DNA from: Roseobacter insulae
Lineage (GTDB): Bacteria; Pseudomonadota; Alphaproteobacteria; Rhodobacterales; Rhodobacteraceae
NCBI RefSeq assembly: GCF_019375555.1
Contig: NZ_JAHXDN010000004.1
Span: 434,001 to 498,000 of the forward strand
Direction of reading: 5' to 3'
Length of the DNA: 64,000 bases
Numbering within the stretch: position 1 is the stretch's first letter; the number at the start of each line of letters is the position of its first letter. Below, one piece after another: positions 46,734 through 54,400 of this stretch. Made by a program: the position numbers and the translations under genes. The notes below the pieces were generated by a model, which was given only the letters and a program-made list of their open reading frames with translations, ran no database searches and was not told the DNA's origin.

Positions 46734-47536
46734 GCCGCGTCCTCCTTACCGCCCATAATTTCTTCTTCCATATCCCAGATCATATTCAGGATTTCCTCGC
46801 GGCGCGGCCCGAACTCGGGGTGTTTCTTCACTTCCCGCAGGTCCGCATCAACGCCCAGATCGGCAAAGGGCAGCCGGTATTCCTTGTGAATCCGCCCCGG
46901 ACGCGGCGCCATCACGATCAGCCGCTCGCCCAGCAGCAGGGCTTCCTCCACCGAGTGGGTGATCAGGATGATCGTCTTGCCGGTCTCTTTCCAGAGCTTC
47001 AGCACAAGGCTCTGCATCTTCTCGCGGGTCAGCGCATCCAGCGCGCCCAGCGGTTCATCCATCAGGATCACATCCGGGTCATTCGCCAGACAACGCGCCA
47101 GCGCCACGCGCTGCTGCATGCCGCCCGACAGCTCGTAAACCGCCTTTTCCTTGAAATCCTGCAACCCCACCACATCCAGCAGGTGATTGACCGTCTCGTC
47201 CTTGTCGCGCTTGGGCGTGCCCTTCATCGACGGGCCGAAACCCACGTTTTCCCGCACCGACATCCACTCAAAGAGCGCGCCCTGCTGGAACACCATGCCG
47301 CGCTCCGCATCCGGCCCGGTGACCTTGTGACCGTTCAGGATCAACTCGCCCGCCGTGGGCGCCAGAAATCCCGCGACAATGTTCAGCAGCGTGGTCTTGC
47401 CACAGCCCGAGGGTCCCAGAACGCTCAGCAACTCGCCTGCCTTCAAATCAAGCGACACATCCTGCAAAGCCTGCACATGGTCGCCGTTCGGCAATTCGAA
47501 ACGCATGGATAGATTTTTTATAGATAGTCCGGTCAT
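46730..47536 (-). CDS. tauB: taurine ABC transporter ATP-binding protein
   Basis: A 268-aa ATPase of the TauB/SsuB/NrtD type: Walker A GPSGCGKTT, Q-loop VFQQGALFEWMSV, signature LSGGMQQR, Walker B ILMDEPLGALDALTREKMQ, H-loop ILITHSVEEALLLG. The ATG at 47536 begins the conserved LSIKNLSMRFE; the open frame upstream runs through the intercistronic hairpin and is not coding. It overlaps tauC by 4 bp (translational coupling). Confidence 0.94.
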   Translation of the reverse strand: MTGLSIKNLSMRFELPNGDHVQALQDVSLDLKAGELLSVLGPSGCGKTTLLNIVAGFLAPTAGELILNGHKVTGPDAERGMVFQQGALFEWMSVRENVGFGPSMKGTPKRDKDETVNHLLDVVGLQDFKEKAVYELSGGMQQRVALARCLANDPDVILMDEPLGALDALTREKMQSLVLKLWKETGKTIILITHSVEEALLLGERLIVMAPRPGRIHKEYRLPFADLGVDADLREVKKHPEFGPRREEILNMIWDMEEEIMGGKEDAA

Positions 47537-47610
47537 GAGGTCCCCACCTGTTGCCCCGGGTCGGGGCGGCTTGCCGGGGCAGGGTTGGCCCCGCCTCTGG
47601 TCCTTAAAGA

Positions 47611-47642
47611 GCGGCGGCGCGAGGCATACCCCGCGCCGCCGC
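47611..47642 (-). repeat. Perfect 11-bp intercistronic hairpin between tauA and tauB
   Basis: GCGGCGGCGCG (47611-47621) and CGCGCCGCCGC (47632-47642) are perfect complements around a 10-nt loop. On the minus strand it is followed by TCTTTAAGG, a weak U-tract. It begins 8 bases after the tauA stop and lies 75 bases before tauB. It may stabilise the tauA message and reduce read-through to tauBC. Confidence 0.85.
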
Positions 47643-47650
47643 ATGTCGTC

Positions 47651-48652
47651 TTACATGCCCTTGGCGGCTGTCAGCGGGCCGGTGTTGACCGCATCCTCGT
47701 AGCTTTCAAGCGCGCTGTCGATGGACCCCGCTTCCACGAAGACATCCGCCACGCCCTTCATGAATTCCGCAGCATTGCCACCCAGCCATGCTTCGGACAG
47801 CTGCTCCTCCACAGAGGGGAACTCGAAGGTCGCCATCGAGCTGCGCGCCGCCTCGACATCCATACCGGACTGTTCGGCGATCACGGCCAGCATGTCATCG
47901 CTCTGGTTGGCTTTCCACTCAGCGTTTGCCGCCGCGGTGACAGCTGCAAACTTCGCAACGACATCGCCGTTCTCAGCAACATAGGACGCGGGCGCAGAGG
48001 TGACGTCGAACACCAGAATGCCCAGTTCCTGCTTTTCCGCGCCGGTCAGCAACACGTTGCCATATTCCTTCATGCGCGCAAGGCCACCGCCCCACCCGCA
48101 GGCAAAGTCAACCGCGCCCTGGCTCAGGGCAGCAGCCCCTTCCGGCGGTGCCATGTCGACAACCTGCAAAGAGGCGACGTCAACACCGAAGTGATCCATC
48201 TGGCGCAGGAAGCCGTAATGCGCAGCCGTGCCCAGCGGTACCGCCACTTTCTTGCCGGCCAGCTCGCTGGCGCTGTCCTTGTCGATCTCCAGAGCTTCGG
48301 CAACCACGCAGTTGTCGTTCTCCGAATAGGACACGGCGACGTCGATCGTCTGAATGTCCTGGCCGCCGGATGTCGCAACCACGAAAGGTGGCACACCCTG
48401 AGATACGGAAATCTGCACGTCGCCCGATGCCATCGCGGCACTCATCGCCGTCCCGGTTTCGAACGACACCCAGTTCACCTTCATGCCCAGCGCTTCGTCA
48501 TAGGCACCGGAGGCTTTGGCCGCGAGGAAGGGCATTGGCCATTCAAGGAAATATCCTACCGTGATTTCACCGTGGCCGTCTGCCAGGGCAGCCTGACCGG
48601 TCATCGCCATTACCGCGCCCGCTACAAAGGCGCATGTCGTCTTCTTGATCAT
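47651..48652 (-). CDS. tauA: taurine ABC transporter substrate-binding protein
   Basis: A 333-aa periplasmic protein with a signal peptide (MIKKTTCAFVAGAVMAMTGQ, cleaved after ALA). The mature protein has ITVGYFLEWPMPFLAAKASG, DVQISVSQGVPPFVVATSGG and the GKKVAVPLGTAAHYGFLRQM block typical of TauA/SsuA-type proteins. It delivers taurine to TauBC. The ATG at 48652 begins the signal peptide. It is first in its operon, divergent from tpa across an unusually long control region. Confidence 0.93.
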   Translation of the reverse strand: MIKKTTCAFVAGAVMAMTGQAALADGHGEITVGYFLEWPMPFLAAKASGAYDEALGMKVNWVSFETGTAMSAAMASGDVQISVSQGVPPFVVATSGGQDIQTIDVAVSYSENDNCVVAEALEIDKDSASELAGKKVAVPLGTAAHYGFLRQMDHFGVDVASLQVVDMAPPEGAAALSQGAVDFACGWGGGLARMKEYGNVLLTGAEKQELGILVFDVTSAPASYVAENGDVVAKFAAVTAAANAEWKANQSDDMLAVIAEQSGMDVEAARSSMATFEFPSVEEQLSEAWLGGNAAEFMKGVADVFVEAGSIDSALESYEDAVNTGPLTAAKGM

Positions 48653-49554
48653 TGTGTTCTCCCGTTGATCACATCCCGTTCCGTTGGTGGTTCGGGTTTG
48701 GTTTCGTCTTTGCGGGGTATCCCGCCTGTTGGTTGACAAGATGATAGGCACGAAAATAGCCAGATATCTCTTGATTTTTGCTCCGTCACACTGGCTCGTT
48801 CAAAGTCATTGCGCAATCACTAAGGTCACTAATGTGATCCGCTGCGTTGTCCGGGGCTTTCAAAATGCTGGATTTCGCGCCTGTCTTGCCAAATTTTAGT
48901 GCTGCATACTGAGGGTCGGGCGGAGCTTGAGCAAACGTCCACTTTTACCCCCTGCATGAGTCCAGTTTGGCCTTACGTGTCGCTTTTCCCTTCTGACTGG
49001 TCGCGCCAGCGCCGCACCGCCGGAACCAACCCCGGTGTCCGGCATCTTTCGCGTCTGGCATCTGGCAGAGGGGGGGGGCGTGACCGGCGAAAGGCGCCTC
49101 CGGCAGGATTGCACCCGGCGCAGGCCGCCGCAGCCACCAGCCGGTCGCGACGCCACCCGGGCCATTGCATACACCGGCGCGTGAAAAACAGCCTGCCCGG
49201 CCCCGTCATCGCCCGATGCGCCTGCGCCCGGATCAGGGCATCACGGGGGCACCCCGTCGCGCCGCTATGGCATTTGGCAGGGTAAGCGCTTTCACCCATC
49301 CGCAAATACATCGATGCCCGGTAATTGCCTGTCAGCAGGGCCGCGCAGGGACACAGCCCTGCCTCACCTGATTTCCCCGGAAATTCAGGCAAATAGCCCA
49401 GAATTTACTTGAGGTAACGCCCTGTCTGGTCATACCTTTGGGGATCATCTGGCCCTACTGCCAGCCTCGGAAAAACAGTCTGGTCGGCTAAATCCGGAAC
49501 GCTATGCCCTCCGATTTCACCCGATTCTTCCAGCCTCATGAAAGGTTTGACCCA
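48653..49554. other. Long gene-free region between tauA and tpa
   Basis: About 900 bp between the divergent tauA and tpa genes. The first 200 bp next to tauA are AT-rich and should hold its promoter. Between about 48900 and 49400 only unconvincing frames exist on both strands, and there is a run of nine G at 49070-49078. The last 130 bp hold two CTGG-N3-4-TAC direct repeats (49426 and 49449), candidate TauR sites for tpa. A decayed gene in the middle cannot be excluded. Confidence 0.55.
49426..49458 (+). promoter_or_regulatory. Candidate TauR operator of tpa
   Basis: CTGGTCATAC (49426-49435) and CTGGCCCTAC (49449-49458) are direct repeats spaced 23 bp, about two helical turns. They resemble the CTGGAC(T/C)TAA direct repeats known for Rhodobacter TauR, with a final AC in place of AA. 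They lie 97-129 bp before the tpa start at 49555. Confidence 0.45.
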
Positions 49555-50949
49555 ATGGACGGCAATTTCAATGAAAACGACCTCAGCCGCGTTGTCGAAG
49601 CCGACCGCGCAAATGTCTGGCACCATCTGATCCAGCACCAGCCCTTCTTTACCGGCGCTGATCCCAAGATCATCATCGAAGGCAAGGGCCTGCGGGTTTG
49701 GGATCAGAAGGGCGTTGAGCATATCGACGCCGTGTCCGGCGGTGTCTGGACAGTCAACGTGGGCTATGGCCGCGAAACCATGGGCGATGCGGTGCGCGAT
49801 GCCATCGTGAAGATGAACTTTTTCGGCGGCACCGTGGGGTCCGTGCCCGGCGCGCTTTTTGCCGAGAAGCTGCTCACCAAGATGCCCGGGCTTGACCGCA
49901 TCTACTATGCCAACTCCGGCTCCGAGGCGAATGAGAAAGCCTTCAAGATGGTCCGCCAGATCGCGCACAAGCGCTATGGCGGCAAGAAGCACAAGATCCT
50001 CTACCGCGACCGCGACTACCACGGCACCACCATCGCCTGCCTCTCGGCGGGCGGTCAGGATGAGCGCAACGCGCAATATGGCCCCTATACCCCCGGGTTC
50101 GTGCGCGTGCCGCACTGCCTGGAATACCGCAAGCACGAGCAGGAAGGCGCGCCCGATCAGAACTACGGTGAATGGGCCGCCAACCAGATCGAGGAGATCA
50201 TCCTGCGCGAAGGCCCCGACACCGTGGGCGCGCTCTGCCTTGAACCCGTGACCGCGGGTGGCGGCGTGATCGAAGCGCCCGACGGTTACTGGCCGCGCGT
50301 TGCCGAGATCTGCAAAAAATACGACATCCTGCTGCACATCGACGAGGTGGTCTGCGGTGTCGGCCGCACCGGCACGTGGTTCGGCTACCAGCACTACGGC
50401 ATCCAGCCCGACATGGTGACGATGGCGAAAGGCGTGGCCTCCGGTTACGCGGCGATCTCCTGTCTGGCCACCACCAACGCCGTCTTCGACATGTTCAAGG
50501 ACGACGCCTCCGATCACATGAACTACTTCCGGGACATCTCCACCTTCGGAGGCTGCACGGCCGGCCCCGCGGCGGCGCTGGAAAACATGCGCATCATCGA
50601 GGATGAGAACCTGCTCGAAAACACCGTGGCGATGGGCGACTATATGCTCGACCAACTCGCGGCGCTGAAAGACAGGCACGCGGTGATCGGCGATGTACGC
50701 GGCAAAGGCCTCTTCCTCGGCGCGGAGCTGGTGTCTGACCGCGACACCCGCGAACCGGCGGCAGAAAAGATGGTGCAGGCCGTGGTGGGCGATTGCATGA
50801 AACAGGCGGTGATCATCGGGGCCACCAACCGCTCCCTGCCCGGCAAGAACAACACGCTCTGCTTCTCGCCCGCGCTGATCGCCACCAAGGACGACATCGA
50901 CCACATCTGCGCAGCGGTTGACGGGGCGCTCACCCGCGTCTTCGGCTGA
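49555..50949 (+). CDS. tpa: taurine--pyruvate aminotransferase
   Basis: A 464-aa class III PLP aminotransferase that moves the amino group of taurine to pyruvate, giving sulfoacetaldehyde and alanine. Features are the N-terminal ADRANVWHHLIQHQPFFTGA, GVWTVNVGYGRETMGDAV, IYYANSGSEANEKAFKM, LLHIDEVVCGVGRTGTWFGY and the PLP Lys in MVTMAKGVASGYAAI. The start MDGNFNENDLSR is the usual Tpa N-terminus; an ATG 17 codons upstream is less likely. A terminator follows. Alanine made here can be recycled by Ald. Confidence 0.96.
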   Translation: MDGNFNENDLSRVVEADRANVWHHLIQHQPFFTGADPKIIIEGKGLRVWDQKGVEHIDAVSGGVWTVNVGYGRETMGDAVRDAIVKMNFFGGTVGSVPGALFAEKLLTKMPGLDRIYYANSGSEANEKAFKMVRQIAHKRYGGKKHKILYRDRDYHGTTIACLSAGGQDERNAQYGPYTPGFVRVPHCLEYRKHEQEGAPDQNYGEWAANQIEEIILREGPDTVGALCLEPVTAGGGVIEAPDGYWPRVAEICKKYDILLHIDEVVCGVGRTGTWFGYQHYGIQPDMVTMAKGVASGYAAISCLATTNAVFDMFKDDASDHMNYFRDISTFGGCTAGPAAALENMRIIEDENLLENTVAMGDYMLDQLAALKDRHAVIGDVRGKGLFLGAELVSDRDTREPAAEKMVQAVVGDCMKQAVIIGATNRSLPGKNNTLCFSPALIATKDDIDHICAAVDGALTRVFG

Positions 50950-50974
50950 TCACACCCCGCAGCGTCCGCAACAC

Positions 50975-51000
50975 AAGGCCCCGGGCAGCACCGGGGCTTT
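50975..51000. terminator. Bidirectional terminator between tpa and the DUF3775 gene
   Basis: AAGGCCCCGG (50975-50984) and CCGGGGCTTT (50991-51000) form a 10-bp stem with one G-T pair around a 6-nt loop. The T-run on one side and A-run on the other allow use from both directions. Confidence 0.8.
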
Positions 51001-51023
51001 GTGGCCTCACCCGGCGGCGCACA

Positions 51024-51344
51024 CTACAACAGGGATTGCTCCGCGTCCGAGACGGAAATGCCCAGCAACTCCAGCCCGGTCTCCAGATGGTCGGCAAAAT
51101 GCGGCGTGCCGATCAGGTAATCCGCGGTGGGCGTGACCGCCTCGCGCCGCGCGGTCTCCAGAGCCTCGGCATATTCATCCGGGCCGAAGCTGTCCCGTCC
51201 GACCCACATGATCGCGATCAGACTATAGCATTCTTCCTCGTTCAGCGTCTCAAGGAACCCGCGCAGTTCCCGCTCGGCCCGATCAATCTCATGCCCGTAT
51301 AAAATGATCTGAGCCACCTTCGTCACGGCAATATCTATTGTCAT
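51024..51344 (-). CDS. DUF3775 family protein
   Basis: A 106-aa, mainly helical, acidic protein. It carries the DUF3775 pattern: FLETLNEEECYSLIAIMWVG, EYAEALETARREAV, then DYLIGTPHFADHLETGLELL. No function is known for the family. The ATG at 51344 is the start consistent with family length. It is last of three minus-strand genes lying between tpa and tauR. Confidence 0.85.
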   Translation of the reverse strand: MTIDIAVTKVAQIILYGHEIDRAERELRGFLETLNEEECYSLIAIMWVGRDSFGPDEYAEALETARREAVTPTADYLIGTPHFADHLETGLELLGISVSDAEQSLL

Positions 51345-51478
51345 CGGCCGATCCTCTCTTTGGAAATTGCTCCACATGCATCTCAGGTTCACCGCCACGC
51401 GTATATGATCTAGATCAACGCCGCGCGCCCTCCCGGACCCCGCCACCGACCGCCCCGTGCCACCGCAGGCCGGTTGCG

Positions 51479-52054
51479 TCACGACTGACCGATCAGCTCG
51501 CCCAGCCAGACACCCAGTTCCCGGGCCGCAAGGATCTGCCGGGGATGATCGGCATTGATCACCATGCGCGGCATGCTCTGAAACGACGCCGTCTCCGGAT
51601 CCTGCACAATCGTCTGACCGCCCATGTCGTAGATGATCTGCGCACCCCGCATGCCGTCGTTCATGGTGCCAGACAGAACCACGCCCACGGCCTTGTCCCC
51701 GTATTCGGAGGCCAGCGTCATGAACAACGCGTCGATGGAGGGGCGAAAACCTGAATCCTCCACCAGTTCCGACAGTCTGATCTGCTTGTCCTTGAACAGC
51801 GCATGGGTGGCCCCCGGCACCACGTAAATCCAGCCCGGTTGCAGCGTTTCGCCATCCGTGACCTTGCGAACCGGCAGCGGGCAGAGGGCCTGCAGAATTT
51901 CCGACAGCTGAGACGTGGAATCGCCGTGAATGGCCACCACGATCGGGGCGTCGAGGTCGCGCGGCAGCCCGTCGATCAACTCCCGTACCGCGTCAAGCGC
52001 GCCGGCCGAGCCGCCAATCGCCACCACGTATCCAGATTCACCCTGACGGGGCAT
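51479..52054 (-). CDS. stand-alone CheB methylesterase-domain protein
   Basis: A 191-aa protein consisting only of the CheB catalytic domain, without the receiver domain that normally gates it. The serine motif is AIGGSAGALDAV, the His is in VVAIHGDSTSQ and the Asp in SGTMNDGMRGA, so the triad looks intact. PGWIYVVPGATHALFKD and VIQDP-like (TIVQDPETASFQSMPR) complete the fold. No receptor or CheR is adjacent. The ATG at 52054 begins the first strand. Its substrate and role at the taurine locus are unknown. Confidence 0.9.
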   Translation of the reverse strand: MPRQGESGYVVAIGGSAGALDAVRELIDGLPRDLDAPIVVAIHGDSTSQLSEILQALCPLPVRKVTDGETLQPGWIYVVPGATHALFKDKQIRLSELVEDSGFRPSIDALFMTLASEYGDKAVGVVLSGTMNDGMRGAQIIYDMGGQTIVQDPETASFQSMPRMVINADHPRQILAARELGVWLGELIGQS

Positions 52055-52182
52055 GGCGTACTCCTGTCCAGCCGGAACAAAAGGGGTAGACCATTTCCCG
52101 CGCTGACGCAACCAATGGTGGTAGGCGCGCGGTGCCGGGCGCACCACCGCGACGCCCCCGGCAGCCGTTCCCGCCCCTGCCG

Positions 52183-52551
52183 TCACATCCGGCCGCGGTC
52201 AGCCGCGATTTCTTCCTGCACCCGCCGCGCCTCGGCCAGAAGGCGCGGCACGGTGTTGTCTTCCGGATACCCCTTGATGTGACCCGACAGCAGCGCCATC
52301 CAGTAGATCCGCAGCACCCGGTTGATCCGCGCCTGATAGCCCGGCCCCAGCTTGCGGAACCAGCGGACCATGTCGCTGTCCAGCCGCAGGGTGATGCGGG
52401 TCTTCGGGCGGCCAACCGGCGCATCCCATTCCAGCCCGGTCCAGTCGCGCGGCAGGCTTTGATCCAGCCATGCGGCGGATAAATCCTGCTGCAGCCGTTC
52501 CAGCTCGTGCATCATTTCAGTCTCGGCGGCGCGCTGTCCTTTTGTACTCAC
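52183..52551 (-). CDS. BrnA-antitoxin-like ribbon-helix-helix protein
   Basis: A 122-aa protein whose centre (about residues 50-85: KTRITLRLDSDMVRWFRKLG, GYQARINRVLRIYW) matches the ribbon-helix-helix DNA-binding domain of BrnA antitoxins. The usual BrnT toxin gene is missing on both sides, so it is probably a stand-alone regulator. It starts at a GTG (52551) with an AGGAGA ribosome binding site 7 bases upstream. It is divergent from tauR across 282 bp and first of the three-gene minus-strand set. Confidence 0.8.
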   Translation of the reverse strand: MSTKGQRAAETEMMHELERLQQDLSAAWLDQSLPRDWTGLEWDAPVGRPKTRITLRLDSDMVRWFRKLGPGYQARINRVLRIYWMALLSGHIKGYPEDNTVPRLLAEARRVQEEIAADRGRM

Positions 52552-52701
52552 ATCCGGTCTCCTGTTCCTGTGTGACGGGGCGCAGAGTGCTCCGGGCCGG
52601 GTAAACAGGCGTTAAGGCGGACGTACGGTGCACAGGCTGTGTACGTGTGTCATACGATCTGTGACAGGGATATGCCGGAATACCTTGCCAATTGTGACGA
52701 T

Positions 52702-52823
52702 TAATGATACCAGAAGTTTCAATAATACGATATTTGGTCAAATCTGACTGCATGCATGGGGGGATAAATCGGGCTTTTGGGGCGCGATTAATACCAGATT
52801 GAAGGCAGTCTATATCCAGTATA
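52702..52823 (+). promoter_or_regulatory. Candidate TauR autoregulatory sites
   Basis: The tauR upstream region holds TAATGATACCAG (52702-52713), TTAATACCAG (52788-52797) and TATATCCAGTATA (52811-52823). In reverse complement the second reads CTGGTATTAA, close to the Rhodobacter TauR repeat CTGGAC(T/C)TAA. The second and third are 22 bp apart, two helical turns. They lie within 135 bp of the tauR start and could also affect the divergent BrnA-like gene. Confidence 0.45.
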
Positions 52824-52833
52824 GGCTCCCTGC

Positions 52834-54330
52834 ATGGCGCTGCCCGTCGAAACCTTCTTTCTGCATCCCGATGCTCAGGGAACTCTGCAGTCGCAGATAC
52901 AGCAGATGATTGCGCAGGGCATATTGTCGGGCCGGTTTCAGCGGGGGGAAAAGCTGCCATCGACCCGCAAGCTGGCGCTGCATCTGGGCGTGAGCCGCAT
53001 CACCGTGACAATCGCCTATACCGAACTTCTGGCCAACGACTACCTGACGTCGAAGGGTCGCTCGGGCTATTACGTTTCCGACAACGCCCCCGTGCCGCCC
53101 GCCTTCACCCCCAGCCAGGTCGGCCCCGACGCCGTCGACTGGACGCGGGCCATCGGCCAGCGGTTTTCTGGCGGTGACATGCCGCGCAAGCCCGCTGACT
53201 GGGGTGGATACCGGTATCCGTTCATCTATGGGCAGGCGGATCCGGAGCTTTTCGATCATGCCAACTGGCGGCTGTGCGCCCTCAAGGCGCTGGGTCAGAA
53301 GGATTTCACCGCGCTGACCACCGATTACTACGATCAGGACGACCCGCAACTGATCGAATTCATCGCCCGTCACACGCTGTCACGCCGCGGGATAACGGCC
53401 CGGCCGGAGCAGATCCTGATCACGCTGGGCGCGCAGAACGCGCTCTGGCTGACGACGCAGGTCCTGCTGACGCAAAGGCGCCGTGCCGCGCTGGAAGACC
53501 CTTGTTATCATGCACTTCGTGACATTCTGTCCCAAAGCCGCTGCCACGTGACGCCGGTCCGGGTGGATGCCGATGGCATGCCGCCGGACGCCATTCCGCC
53601 AAATACGGACGTGATCTTTACCACGCCCAGTCATCAGTGCCCGACGACGAACACGATGCCGATGCACCGGCGCCACGAGTTGCTGGAGCGCGCCGCCGAA
53701 ATGGACGCGCTGATCGTGGAAGATGACTATGAATTCGAGATGTCCTTTCTCAAAAGCCCGTCTCCGGCGCTCAAAAGCCTCGATACCGACGGGCGGGTGA
53801 TCTATGTCGGCAGCTTCTCCAAGTCGCTGTTTCCCGGGTTGCGTCTGGGCTATCTGGTGGGCTCAGAACCCTTCATCCGCGAAGCGCGCGCGTTGCGGGC
53901 CTCGGTGCTGCGGCATCCGCCCGGGCACGTGCAGCGCACGGCGGCCTATTTTCTGTCCCTTGGGCACCACGATGCGCTGATACGCCGGATGGGCAGCGCC
54001 CTGCACGACCGCCGCGAGGTCATGAGCGCTGCCATCGCCGCACACGGCCTGCAGATCGCGGGTCAGGGTGCTTACGGCGGCTCGTCGTTCTGGATGCGCG
54101 CGGCGGATGGGGTGGACACGCAGGAACTGGCGCGCAGATTGCAGGCGCGCGGCGTCCTGATCGAGCCCGGGCACGCGTTTTTTTCCGGCCCGTCACGCTC
54201 CCGCAACTACTACAGACTGGCCTATTCCTCGATCCCGGCAGGGCGGATCGCAGACGGCGTCGCCCTGATCGCCGAAGAAATGCGCGCCTTGAGTGATCTG
54301 GGATTAAACGCAGTAGGCAACTGGCCCTAA
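52834..54330 (+). CDS. tauR: MocR-type GntR regulator, taurine regulator TauR
   Basis: A 498-aa fusion of an N-terminal GntR winged helix (about residues 15-80: QIQQMIAQGILSGRFQRGEK, ALHLGVSRITVTIAYTELL) to a type I aminotransferase-like domain. The PLP Lys lies in VIYVGSFSKSLFPGLRLGYL and the Asp in DALIVEDDYEFEM. It is a cytoplasmic activator that senses an amine through PLP. Context next to xsc, pta and soeABC and on the other side tpa and tauABC makes it TauR. Activation by taurine is known in Rhodobacter. Confidence 0.93.
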   Translation: MALPVETFFLHPDAQGTLQSQIQQMIAQGILSGRFQRGEKLPSTRKLALHLGVSRITVTIAYTELLANDYLTSKGRSGYYVSDNAPVPPAFTPSQVGPDAVDWTRAIGQRFSGGDMPRKPADWGGYRYPFIYGQADPELFDHANWRLCALKALGQKDFTALTTDYYDQDDPQLIEFIARHTLSRRGITARPEQILITLGAQNALWLTTQVLLTQRRRAALEDPCYHALRDILSQSRCHVTPVRVDADGMPPDAIPPNTDVIFTTPSHQCPTTNTMPMHRRHELLERAAEMDALIVEDDYEFEMSFLKSPSPALKSLDTDGRVIYVGSFSKSLFPGLRLGYLVGSEPFIREARALRASVLRHPPGHVQRTAAYFLSLGHHDALIRRMGSALHDRREVMSAAIAAHGLQIAGQGAYGGSSFWMRAADGVDTQELARRLQARGVLIEPGHAFFSGPSRSRNYYRLAYSSIPAGRIADGVALIAEEMRALSDLGLNAVGNWP

Positions 54331-54400
54331 CCCCAACCCGTCGAACACCCTAATTTCCCCGCAACCGAGATTCGCAACTCTTTATCCAAGGACACCCGCC

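Noticed and set aside
48973-49392. A 139-codon minus-strand frame between tauA and tpa
   Set aside because: It is rich in Arg, Cys and Ala without any domain, crosses the G run, and lacks a ribosome binding site. It was left as gene-free.
49405-50904. Open frame of 499 codons antisense to tpa
   Set aside because: tpa is well supported on the plus strand; the antisense product is an artefact of GC-rich codons.
52552-52833. A BrnT toxin gene next to the BrnA-like gene
   Set aside because: No frame of suitable length is present on either strand in the gap or beyond the CheB-like gene, so a full toxin-antitoxin pair is not supported.
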